Below the pieces are notes generated by a model. That model did no database searches, had not been told where the DNA came from, and saw nothing but the letters and a program-made list of their open reading frames with translations. From positions 1 through 7,429 of the forward strand of contig CALWBJ010000012.1 in NCBI GenBank assembly GCA_944376035.1: 7,429 bases of DNA, in the 5' to 3' direction. Within the stretch, counting starts at the first letter, position 1. The number at the start of each line of letters is the position of its first letter. This DNA comes from an uncultured Clostridia bacterium (GTDB taxonomy: Bacteria > Bacillota > Clostridia > Christensenellales > Borkfalkiaceae). The translations under genes were made by a program, and so were the position numbers. Below, one piece after another: positions 1 through 6,355 of the stretch.

Positions 1-1560
1 GTATATCTCATGCAGAATTTCGACGATTTAGGTTTTGAGGAGCAACTCGGAAAAGAGAGGATAGCGATAGATTACTGGCTCTCTTACATAGGCCCGTCGT
101 ATCTGTTTGATTTAACGGGGAGGAGTGTGCTAAAATACGGTAAGAAGATTTGGGCGAAAATGCAGATATGCTGTTCGCACGAACTTGCGTCCGTACCGTA
201 TGTTCCGTCTCCATATAACGTTTACGAAAAATTAACCCGCGCCCGTGAATACGGCGTTGAAGGGATAATGGAATGTTGGTATTTCGGCAATTATCCCTGT
301 TTAATGAGCAAGGCTGCGGGAGAGATGGCGTTTTCCGAGAACGAAAGCGCGGACGGGTTTTTAAGACGGCTTGCGGCTATTACTTACGGAGAAAGTTATT
401 CCGACGATATTTTAAAGGCATGGAAACTGTTTTACGAGGGCTATAAAAATTATCCTCTTAACATTATGTTCAGTTACTACGGTCCGATGCACGACGGGGT
501 TGTATGGGAACTTTCGCTTCTGCCGAAAAATTTTTCGCTTCCGAGAAGTTGGCAACTTACCGATAAGTGCGACGGGGACAGGATAAACGAATCGCTGATG
601 TTCGGGCATACTCTGGACGAGGCTATAACTCTTTGCGGTATGATGAAAGAGTATTATCATAAATCAGACGCATTGTTAAGCGGAATAAAGTACGGTGAAA
701 ATGCCGCGCTTAAAGACCTTAAAAGCGTATCCGAGGCTGTAAAAATACTTGCAGACAGCGGCTATAATATTTTAAGATTTTATAAACTCCGCGATTTGCT
801 TGGTCTCGGCGGCGGAAAGGAAATACTTTCAGAAATGGAAGATATTGTCAGAGAGGAGATAGAAAACAGCCGTCTGATGATACCGCTATGCGAAAAGGAC
901 GGCCGACTCGGTTATCATTCGGAAGCAGAGGGATATAAATTTTTCCCCGCTAAACTTAAAAGCAGGATAGCGCAACTTGAAAAACTATTAGATACCGCAT
1001 TCAAAGAGGTAAGAGAACGTATGGAGAGCGGGCTTTCCGCGCTCGAATACTACGACGGCGTAGAAGAAGGTTCCACAGGTTACCGATTAAAAAGAGGTAA
1101 GTTAGAGGATGCCGAATGGGAATATCTTTCAGACGGTAAAGCGCGTTTCAAAATGGCTGAGGACGGAGATTATTTCCGTATAATGATAGAATCCGACGAG
1201 ATGACGAGATTTTCGGTAGTTCCCGAATGGCGTATAATGCGTCCTGCGCCAGGTATATACGCGTATTCGGAGGACGCAAGGCTTTTCATGCCTGAGGAAA
1301 CCGCGCTTACTTTTTCTCTTTACGGCGAGAGGCTGAAAAGAGAAAAAGATAAATGGGAAGTTGAATTTTCGGGTAAAGACAGAAATAAGGTCATAATATC
1401 GATAAAGAAAGATAATATTGACTTAAACGGAAGAAAGCCTTTCAAACTTTCGATTTCCACCTATAATAATCCCTGGATAAAGGACAGCGCGCCGGTTAAG
1501 ACGCTCTGCCGCGAACATATGTCTCCCGGCGAATACGGCTGGATTTATCCCGAAGAATAA
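1..1560 (+). CDS. Glycoside-hydrolase-like protein with C-terminal beta-sandwich (5' partial)
   Basis: The frame is open to base 1 and the first Met codon (base 10) has no visible ribosome binding site, so the gene most likely begins upstream. Numbering here is from that Met. I do not recognise a named family with certainty. Residues 49-104 look like the end of a TIM-barrel hydrolase: a K-Q strand, C-S-H57-E58, a P-Y-V-P segment, then a G-V-x-G-I-M strand leading to C-W90-Y-F-G-N-Y-P and K-A-A-G. A mostly helical middle follows, with D297-G-R-L-G-Y-H-S-E305 reminiscent of glucuronidase- and hexosaminidase-like multidomain hydrolases. Residues ~355-490 alternate short strands and contain a P-E-W-R-I-M-R-P segment resembling CBM9/DOMON-type beta-sandwiches. 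A GH4 galacturonidase-like gene lies 119 bases downstream on the same strand, suggesting work on the same glycan. Cellular location cannot be judged because the N terminus is missing. The enzymatic call is inference; that it is a real gene is near certain. Confidence 0.6.
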   Translation, partial: VYLMQNFDDLGFEEQLGKERIAIDYWLSYIGPSYLFDLTGRSVLKYGKKIWAKMQICCSHELASVPYVPSPYNVYEKLTRAREYGVEGIMECWYFGNYPCLMSKAAGEMAFSENESADGFLRRLAAITYGESYSDDILKAWKLFYEGYKNYPLNIMFSYYGPMHDGVVWELSLLPKNFSLPRSWQLTDKCDGDRINESLMFGHTLDEAITLCGMMKEYYHKSDALLSGIKYGENAALKDLKSVSEAVKILADSGYNILRFYKLRDLLGLGGGKEILSEMEDIVREEIENSRLMIPLCEKDGRLGYHSEAEGYKFFPAKLKSRIAQLEKLLDTAFKEVRERMESGLSALEYYDGVEEGSTGYRLKRGKLEDAEWEYLSDGKARFKMAEDGDYFRIMIESDEMTRFSVVPEWRIMRPAPGIYAYSEDARLFMPEETALTFSLYGERLKREKDKWEVEFSGKDRNKVIISIKKDNIDLNGRKPFKLSISTYNNPWIKDSAPVKTLCREHMSPGEYGWIYPEE

Positions 1561-1667
1561 ATTTTCCGTTCAGGGCAGACGTAAAAATTTTCAATAAAAT
1601 ATATTCATTATATTATTCAGCATAACTTAAAATCAATAAATATTAACCGACATAAATTTCGCGGTAT

Positions 1668-1671
1668 GGAG
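1668..1671 (+). promoter_or_regulatory. Ribosome binding site of the GH4 gene
   Basis: GGAG lies 8 bases before the ATG at 1680 and fixes that start. The ATG at 1666, which overlaps the site, is out of frame. The 119-base spacer before it (1561-1679) is AT-rich and shows neither a hairpin terminator nor a convincing -35/-10 pair, consistent with cotranscription from the upstream gene. Confidence 0.7.
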
Positions 1672-1679
1672 AATAAAAA

Positions 1680-3056
1680 ATGGAAAAGTATACGGGAATA
1701 AAGATAGCATATATAGGCGGCGGTTCGCGCGGCTGGGCAAGAACACTTATGAATGACCTCGCAAAAGAGCCGATGCTTTCGGGAGAGGTAGCGCTCTACG
1801 ACATAGATTATGCCGCGGCTGAGGACAACGAGAAAATCGGTAACGACGTTTCGGCAAGAGACGATGTGGCGGGAAAATGGAAATACGTAGCGGTAAAAAC
1901 AGAAAAAGAGGCTCTTATCGGAGCGGATTTCGTGGTTATATCCATACTTCCCGGAACGTTTGACGAAATGGAGTCGGACGTTCACGCGCCCGAAAAATAC
2001 GGCATATATCAGTCTGTAGGCGACACTGTCGGACCGGGCGGCGCGGTAAGGGCGTTAAGGACTGTTCCCATGTATATAGAAATAGCAAGGAACATAGAAC
2101 AGTTCTGTCCTAAGGCGTGGGTAATTAATTTTACGAACCCCATGACAATCTGCACACGCTCTCTTTATAGGGCATATCCCGAGATAAGAGCATTCGGATG
2201 CTGTCACGAAGTGTTTTCCGTCCAGGAACTCATAGCGACTATCTATAATCTTAAAACGGGTGAAAACATCAGGAGGGCAGACGTAAAGACCAACGTGATA
2301 GGAATAAATCACTTTACCTTTATCGACAGCGCGTTTTACGGGAATACCGATTTGATGCCTATGGTAAAAGAGTTTGCCGAAGAGCATTACGAGAGCGGGT
2401 ATAAGACGCACGGCGAACACTGGATGAATAACTCCTTTGCGTGCTGCGAGCGTGTTAAGTTTGACCTTTTAAAAAGATACGGAATACTCGGCGCGGCGGG
2501 AGACAGACATCTTTCCGAGTTCTGCCCCGGAAAATGGTATCTCGGAAGTCCCGAAAACGTAAAAAAATGGATGTTCGGACTTACGAGTGTCAAGTGGCGT
2601 AAAGACGACCTCAAAGACCGTATGGCAAAGACCGAAAAACTTGTAAAAAGAGAAGAAGAATTCAAGTTTTTCGATTCGGGAGAGGAGAGCGTGGAACAGA
2701 TAAAGGCAATTCTCGGCGCAGGCGATCTTGTTACCAACGTGAATTTACCTAACCACGGTCAGATAGAAGGATTCCCCGAAGACGCGGTTGTAGAAACAAA
2801 CGCGGTATTTACCGGCGGCAGTATAAGTCCTGTTTATGCGGGGAAATTGCCCGTACCGCTTAAAGGTCTGGTGCTCAGAAACGTAATGAATCAGGAGACT
2901 CTTGTGGAGGCGGCATTTACGGGCGATATGGAACTCGCATTCAGCGCGTTCGTAAATGACCCGCTTGTAAATATCGGACTTGACGAAGCGAGAGAACTCT
3001 TCAACACCATGACTTACAACACTCGTAAATATATACCTTTTTATAAGAAAATTTAG
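1680..3056 (+). CDS. lplD: GH4 family alpha-galacturonidase, LplD-like
   Basis: This 458-residue protein is a family 4 glycoside hydrolase, the NAD+- and divalent-metal-dependent enzymes that cleave by a redox-elimination mechanism. What is seen: an N-terminal Rossmann glycine motif G-G-G-S-R-G-W-A (13-20), Y-D-I-D (40-43) at the end of the second strand, V-G-D-T-V-G-P-G-G (113-121), N-F-T-N-P (150-154), the metal-site motif C175-H-E-V, and G-I-N-H211-F. As recalled, these and the C-terminal L-V-T-N-V-N and F-x-N-D-P-L-V segments match B. subtilis LplD closely along its whole length; LplD releases galacturonic acid from galacturonate oligosaccharides. Length is normal for the family and there is no signal peptide, so it should act in the cytosol on imported sugar. 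Start supported by GGAG at 8 bases. Probable operon partner of the GH-like gene upstream. Other GH4 specificities (alpha-glucosidase, glucuronidase) cannot be excluded, but the LplD resemblance is much the strongest. Confidence 0.88.
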   Translation: MEKYTGIKIAYIGGGSRGWARTLMNDLAKEPMLSGEVALYDIDYAAAEDNEKIGNDVSARDDVAGKWKYVAVKTEKEALIGADFVVISILPGTFDEMESDVHAPEKYGIYQSVGDTVGPGGAVRALRTVPMYIEIARNIEQFCPKAWVINFTNPMTICTRSLYRAYPEIRAFGCCHEVFSVQELIATIYNLKTGENIRRADVKTNVIGINHFTFIDSAFYGNTDLMPMVKEFAEEHYESGYKTHGEHWMNNSFACCERVKFDLLKRYGILGAAGDRHLSEFCPGKWYLGSPENVKKWMFGLTSVKWRKDDLKDRMAKTEKLVKREEEFKFFDSGEESVEQIKAILGAGDLVTNVNLPNHGQIEGFPEDAVVETNAVFTGGSISPVYAGKLPVPLKGLVLRNVMNQETLVEAAFTGDMELAFSAFVNDPLVNIGLDEARELFNTMTYNTRKYIPFYKKI

Positions 3057-3187
3057 TAAAAGTATATTGTAAAAAAGAACATGTAAATAATTAAAACGAA
3101 TTATAAGTACGGTTTTATAAAATAGATTAAAAATAAACATTTTAATTAATATTTTTTGCAATCGTAAAGAATTTTATAAATTATTCC

Positions 3188-3225
3188 AAGCGGCTGCGCG
3201 TTAAACGCGCAGCCGCTTATTCTAA
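3188..3225 (+). terminator. Probable intrinsic terminator of the GH4 gene
   Basis: A perfect 13-bp GC-rich inverted repeat (3188-3200 with 3206-3218) closes a 5-base loop, TTAAA, whose outer bases can also pair. It lies 131 bases after the GH4 stop codon. The plus-strand continuation is TTATTCT and then A-rich, so the U-tract is short and interrupted. There is no U-tract on the minus side either. Strong stem with a weak tail: termination is likely but perhaps incomplete, or factor-assisted. Confidence 0.6.
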
Positions 3226-3256
3226 AAATCACACAAAATAGTCTGTAAAAATATTC

Positions 3257-3285
3257 TTGACGAGAAAACGATATAAATTTATAAT
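3257..3285 (+). promoter_or_regulatory. Sigma-A promoter of the response regulator/kinase operon
   Basis: TTGACG (3257-3262) and TATAAT (3280-3285) are separated by exactly 17 bases, with one mismatch in 12 to the housekeeping consensus. Transcription should start near 3292, leaving a leader of about 77 bases before the ATG at 3369. It lies just after the hairpin that closes the sugar unit. Confidence 0.8.
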
Positions 3286-3312
3286 AAAAAACAAAAAAAA
3301 TTATTAAAACTT

Positions 3313-3336
3313 TTAAGAATTGAAGTTAAGTTGAGG
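3313..3336 (+). promoter_or_regulatory. Possible response-regulator binding repeats
   Basis: TTAAG occurs at 3313-3317 and 3326-3330 (13-base step), interleaved with TTGAAG at 3320-3325 and TTGAGG at 3331-3336 (11-base step). OmpR/PhoB-family regulators bind as dimers to direct repeats about one helical turn apart, and many control their own genes, so this could be an autoregulatory site. It lies downstream of the predicted transcription start, where binding would more naturally repress. A TGC-TAAAAT extended -10-like element (3343-3351) follows but has no good -35. AT-rich chance similarity is a real alternative. Confidence 0.25.
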
Positions 3337-3358
3337 AAATTGTGCTAAAATTTTTTTG

Positions 3359-3366
3359 AAGGTGGG
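3359..3366 (+). promoter_or_regulatory. Ribosome binding site of the response regulator gene
   Basis: AAGGTGGG closely matches the consensus AAGGAGG. It is tight to the ATG at 3369 (2 bases from its last G, 6 from its AAGG core), and supports that start. Confidence 0.65.
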
Positions 3367-3368
3367 TT

Positions 3369-4040
3369 ATGTTTAAAATATTGGTTGTCGAGGACGATTC
3401 GGAACTCAGAGGTCTTTTCGGGAAAGTACTTTTAAAAAACGGATTTACCGTAAAGTGTGCCGAAAACGGAGCGGAGGCGCTCGGGATATTGGAAAACGAT
3501 TACATAGATTTGATTATATCGGACATAATGATGCCCGAACTCGACGGATATGAACTTGTAAAGCGACTGAGGGAAGCAGGGAGGCAGACGCCTGTGCTTA
3601 TGATAACGGCAAAAGACGCTTTTGACGATATGCGACAGGGGTTTATGTCGGGAACGGACGATTATATGGTAAAACCCGTAAATGTGAACGAGATGGTGTT
3701 GCGGGTAAACGCACTGCTACGGCGAGCGCAGATGATAAACGCGAGAAAGCAGATAATAGGCGGCACAGAGTTTGATTATGACTCACTGACTGTAAAATAT
3801 AACGGTAAAAAAGAAGAATTGCCGCAGAAAGAATTTATGCTTTTATATAAACTTGTAACTTATCCCGGAAAGATATTTACAAGGCAGCAGATAATGGACG
3901 ATATATGGGGATACGATACCGACACCGACCCGCATACGGTAGAAGTACATATAGGCAGGCTCAGGGAACGTTTCCGCGACAACTCGGATTTTGAAATAGT
4001 AACTATAAGGGGAGTCGGATACAAGGCGGTAAAGAGATGA
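3369..4040 (+). CDS. OmpR/PhoB-family response regulator
   Basis: A 223-residue two-component response regulator of normal length. The receiver domain (about 1-117) has the acidic pair D9-D10, phospho-acceptor D52 in I-S-D-I-M-M-P, the switch threonine T80 and the invariant lysine K102 in V-K-P, so it should be phosphorylatable. The C-terminal winged helix (about 127-222) shows the family pattern: a K-E-F-x-L-L helix, T-R-Q-Q-I-M-D-D-I-W-G-Y, the recognition region H-T-V-E-V-H-I-G-R-L-R, and the wing I-R-G-V-G-Y-K. Its stop overlaps the start of the kinase gene by 4 bases (ATGA), implying translational coupling and a cognate pair. It resembles the common clostridial SaeR/HssR-like regulators, but the target genes cannot be named from sequence. 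A near-consensus promoter lies upstream and possible binding repeats lie in the leader. Confidence 0.93.
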   Translation: MFKILVVEDDSELRGLFGKVLLKNGFTVKCAENGAEALGILENDYIDLIISDIMMPELDGYELVKRLREAGRQTPVLMITAKDAFDDMRQGFMSGTDDYMVKPVNVNEMVLRVNALLRRAQMINARKQIIGGTEFDYDSLTVKYNGKKEELPQKEFMLLYKLVTYPGKIFTRQQIMDDIWGYDTDTDPHTVEVHIGRLRERFRDNSDFEIVTIRGVGYKAVKR

Positions 4041-5116
4041 AAAAAAGAAAAGATAAGAAATCCGGAAAAATATGCGGTAAATGGATGGTAAGAAATTATA
4101 ATCTTAAACTTTTATTCATTCTTATAACTTTTGTCATATACTCATTTGCCGCAGCCGCAGCAGCGCTGATAGTGCTGCTGGCAGGCAAAATAATAGTCAA
4201 ACCCATGTCGATACCTAATTTTATATGGGTAGCGATATTGAGCGTGGTGCTGGGGCTTATATTGTCGGTGTTGGTAAGCAAGATGGTTCTGTCGCCCATA
4301 ACGCGGCTGGAAAAAGCCATGTCAAAAGTTGCAAAAGGTGATTTTGCCGTAAGACTCGAAACCAACAGTAAGGTGGAGGAAATAAAGCGTTCTTACGACA
4401 GTTTCAATATAATGGTTAAAGAACTCGGTTCAACCGAGATATTGCAAGCGGGTTTCGTATCCGACGTATCGCACGAATTCAGAACTCCCATAAACGCTAT
4501 CGAAGGGTATGCGATGCTTTTGCAAAGCAGCGACAGCGTTACGGAAGAACAGGAAGAATACATAGAAAAAATATTGCTAAACACAAGAAGGCTGACAGAA
4601 CTTACCGGCGGAATACTGTTACTTTCAAAGATAGAAAACTCTGCGATCGAACCTAAGTGCGAGTTGTTTTCGCTTGACGAACAGATAAGGCAGGCGATAG
4701 TATCGCTTGAAATGAAGTGGCAGAAAAAAGGAATTGATTTCGATGTCGATTTAGAAAAGACCCAAATAAGCGGAAATCCTAATCTTTTATCGCACGTCTG
4801 GCTTAATCTTATAGATAATGCCGTTAAATTCAGTCCCGAAGGAGGGTGTGTGAAAATGAGTTTAAAAAATTTTTCGGGCACTGCGAGATTTTCTATAAGG
4901 GATTCGGGTCCCGGAATAAAAGAAGAAGATATCAGTCATATTTTTGATAAATTTTATCAGGCAGACAATTCACACGGTAAAGAAGGTAACGGCCTCGGGC
5001 TGGCGCTTGTAAAGAGGATTGTCAATATACACAGGGGGATTATAGAGGTAAGAAATACCGAAGGCAGCGGCGCGGAATTTATTGTAACGCTTCCGCTTAA
5101 TTCAGATAACAAATAA
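4037..5116 (+). CDS. Sensor histidine kinase with very short extracytoplasmic loop
   Basis: A 359-residue membrane histidine kinase, the partner of the preceding regulator. After a basic N terminus there are two membrane spans, about 24-50 (with six consecutive alanines, 38-43) and about 62-80, joined by only some 10 residues. A HAMP linker follows (about 81-133), then a HisKA helix with phospho-acceptor H146 in V-S-H-E-F-R-T-P. The ATPase domain has the N box (N257, N261), G1 box D289-S-G-P-G, F box (F303-D-K-F) and G2 box G319-L-G-L, so catalysis looks intact. With almost no outside domain it cannot carry a classical ligand-binding sensor. By analogy with SaeS- or BceS-type intramembrane-sensing kinases it probably senses the membrane itself or a partner protein. 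No transporter gene is adjacent. The start shares the ATGA overlap; a later Met (M17) is possible but the coupled start is preferred. Confidence 0.92.
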   Translation: MKKRKDKKSGKICGKWMVRNYNLKLLFILITFVIYSFAAAAAALIVLLAGKIIVKPMSIPNFIWVAILSVVLGLILSVLVSKMVLSPITRLEKAMSKVAKGDFAVRLETNSKVEEIKRSYDSFNIMVKELGSTEILQAGFVSDVSHEFRTPINAIEGYAMLLQSSDSVTEEQEEYIEKILLNTRRLTELTGGILLLSKIENSAIEPKCELFSLDEQIRQAIVSLEMKWQKKGIDFDVDLEKTQISGNPNLLSHVWLNLIDNAVKFSPEGGCVKMSLKNFSGTARFSIRDSGPGIKEEDISHIFDKFYQADNSHGKEGNGLGLALVKRIVNIHRGIIEVRNTEGSGAEFIVTLPLNSDNK

Positions 5117-5144
5117 AATTGTGAGGATTAGATTGAATTTTACA

Positions 5145-5175
5145 TTGTATTTATAAATTAAAAAGTAGTTATAAT
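5145..5175 (+). promoter_or_regulatory. Weak candidate promoter for the acyltransferase gene
   Basis: TTGTAT (5145-5150) and a perfect TATAAT (5170-5175) are 19 bases apart, a spacing longer than optimal. A second TATAAT lies at 5181-5186 without a good -35. No terminator is visible after the kinase gene, so readthrough from the two-component operon could also supply the acyltransferase transcript. Confidence 0.35.
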
Positions 5176-5270
5176 GAATATATAATAAATGAAGGGTGAA
5201 AAAATTTTTATCAGTCAATAATAATTCTGAATTTTGTAAGTAAGCAAACGGCGGTAAGACAAAAAAACAT

Positions 5271-5288
5271 GCATAAGTAGCATAAGTA
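5271..5288 (+). repeat. Two tandem copies of a 9-base unit, GCATAAGTA
   Basis: Copies at 5271-5279 and 5280-5288 are identical and adjacent, 37 bases before the acyltransferase start codon and probably within its leader. It may be a simple duplication or a small protein-binding site; nothing else supports a function. Confidence 0.6.
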
Positions 5289-5325
5289 AAGTTTCAAAAT
5301 TTTACAAATAATTGAAGGTAGCGAG

Positions 5326-6129
5326 ATGAAAAAGAACGCATACAAAGTCAAATATAAAAGGAATATAATATTCAGGATAATCGGTAACTTTTTAAAAATA
5401 TTCATAAGGAAACCCGTTGTAATAAATGTGAGCGGCGGGGAACTTCCCGAGCGGGCGATTTATCTAATGAATCACGAAGGGGCGAGGGGACCGATGGTAT
5501 TTGAATTATATTTTCCCCGAAAGGCGACGCCTTGGGGCGCGCATGAGATGTGCGGTAACTATAAAGAGCGTTGGAAATATCTTTATAACGTATTTTACAG
5601 ACAGAAACTGCATTACGGCAAATTACGTTCTTTTGTTACGGCGACCTTGTTTGCAATAATATCCGGGTGGCTTTACAGGTCGGTTGGGCTGATAGGCACT
5701 TATCACGATGCAAGACTTGTGGAAACGATAAGAAATTCCTTTACGGTACTTGAAAACAATAGGAGTATAGTAATATTTCCCGAAGATTCAGAAAAAGGTT
5801 ATAAAGAAATGCCTGCGGCTTTTAACAGAGGATTTATAACGCTTTCAAAACTATACTGCAAGAAAACGGGAGAAGACTTACCTGTATATACCGTTTATTA
5901 TTCGAAAAAGAAAAGCAAGTTTGTGGTGGGAAAACCCGAATACGTGAACCGTCTTCTCAGCGAAGGCAGCAACGAACAAGAAATAGCCGATATTTTACTT
6001 GAAAGATACCGTGAATTATACGAAAAAATCAGCAGAAACGGCAGAGACGACGATAATTGTTCGATGAAGGACGGAGCAAATAAAGATTTCGGCTCTAAGA
6101 TTGCGGGGAATAAATTACTTAATTCTTAA
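5326..6129 (+). CDS. PlsC-like 1-acylglycerol-3-phosphate acyltransferase-family protein with altered HX4D motif
   Basis: A 267-residue protein of the lysophospholipid acyltransferase superfamily, which transfers fatty acyl groups to glycerolipid or related acceptors at the inner membrane face. Seen: a basic N terminus with a hydrophobic stretch (13-27), the block I motif M-N-H50-E-G-A-R-G55-P in which the usual aspartate of HX4D is glycine, a W-G-x-H-E-M-C-G segment (70-77), a hydrophobic stretch (103-123), and the block III-like F151-P-E-D-S-E-K-G-Y in place of F-P-E-G-T-R. As I recall, relatives in Clostridia have a similar N-H-x-G-A-x-G-P-x-x-x-E-L-Y-F-P pattern, so the change is probably a subfamily trait rather than decay. 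The tail after about 238 is polar and low in complexity. Start: AAGG 7 bases upstream (5315-5318) of the ATG. It stands alone between the kinase gene and convergent maf. The substrate is unknown and catalytic activity is not assured. Confidence 0.72.
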   Translation: MKKNAYKVKYKRNIIFRIIGNFLKIFIRKPVVINVSGGELPERAIYLMNHEGARGPMVFELYFPRKATPWGAHEMCGNYKERWKYLYNVFYRQKLHYGKLRSFVTATLFAIISGWLYRSVGLIGTYHDARLVETIRNSFTVLENNRSIVIFPEDSEKGYKEMPAAFNRGFITLSKLYCKKTGEDLPVYTVYYSKKKSKFVVGKPEYVNRLLSEGSNEQEIADILLERYRELYEKISRNGRDDDNCSMKDGANKDFGSKIAGNKLLNS

Positions 6130-6189
6130 CGGTAAAAAAATATATTAAGACAAATATAATAATTTTATATAAACCGAAATTTATAAGAA

Positions 6190-6261
6190 TTAAAAAAATA
6201 AAACAAAAAAGTAAAAAAAAGTTAAATGCCGGCCGCGGGAAAATTTTCCCGCAGCCGGCAT
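6190..6261 (-). terminator. Intrinsic terminator of maf
   Basis: An 18-bp inverted repeat (6226-6243 with 6244-6261) has one C-A mismatch (6234/6253) and a GC-rich core around AAAATTTT. On the minus strand it is followed, after TTAAC, by a run of eight U (6213-6220) and further U-rich sequence to about 6190, the classic terminator layout. It lies about 95 bases past the maf stop. On the plus strand the hairpin has no U-tract, so it is at best a weak stop for the convergent acyltransferase transcript, for which no other terminator is visible. Confidence 0.8.
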
Positions 6262-6315
6262 TGCGGTTATGAAGTTTAAATAATGCAAAAACAAAGAAAA
6301 ATTTTATAAAGCAAA

Positions 6316-6337
6316 AAAATATATTTAAAATATATTT
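6316..6337. repeat. Two tandem copies of an 11-base A/T unit
   Basis: AAAATATATTT occurs at 6316-6326 and 6327-6337, followed by a further AAAA, between the maf stop codon and its terminator hairpin. The 11-base period puts the A-tracts in helical phase, which could bend DNA, but low-complexity drift in an AT-rich spacer is the simplest explanation. Confidence 0.45.
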
Positions 6338-6355
6338 AAAATTAATTAAAAAATT

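Larger units (their letters stand above)
3057..3368. other. Intergenic spacer between the sugar genes and the two-component operon
   Basis: This 312-base stretch has no credible gene. Bases 3057-3187 are very AT-rich with nothing recognisable. It then holds one GC-rich hairpin (3188-3218), a near-consensus promoter (3257-3285), a TTAAG/TTGA repeat cluster (3313-3336) and the ribosome binding site of the response regulator gene (3359-3366). Confidence 0.8.

Noticed and set aside
10..12. Base 10 as the true start of the first gene
   Set aside because: The frame stays open through bases 1-9, no ribosome binding site is visible, and the sequence begins within what looks like the middle of a catalytic domain.
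1561..1679. Separate promoter for the GH4 gene
   Set aside because: TATTAT-like sequences occur but no -35 lies at proper distance; the absence of a terminator before it fits cotranscription.
1617..1985. Minus-strand open frame of 122 codons overlapping the GH4 gene
   Set aside because: It is antisense to a well-supported GH4 domain and its translation shows no recognisable family. The same reasoning removes the minus-strand frames within 8-660, 2055-3161, 4096-4881 and 5211-5405, and the second frame inside maf at 6685-6906.
3331..3351. Second promoter TTGAGG ... TAAAAT before the response regulator gene
   Set aside because: The spacing is only 9 bases. The TGC-TAAAAT extended -10 has no acceptable -35, and a far better promoter lies at 3257-3285.
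6130..6225. Plus-strand terminator directly after the acyltransferase gene
   Set aside because: The stretch is A-rich without a hairpin; the nearby hairpin at 6226-6261 has its U-tract only on the minus strand.
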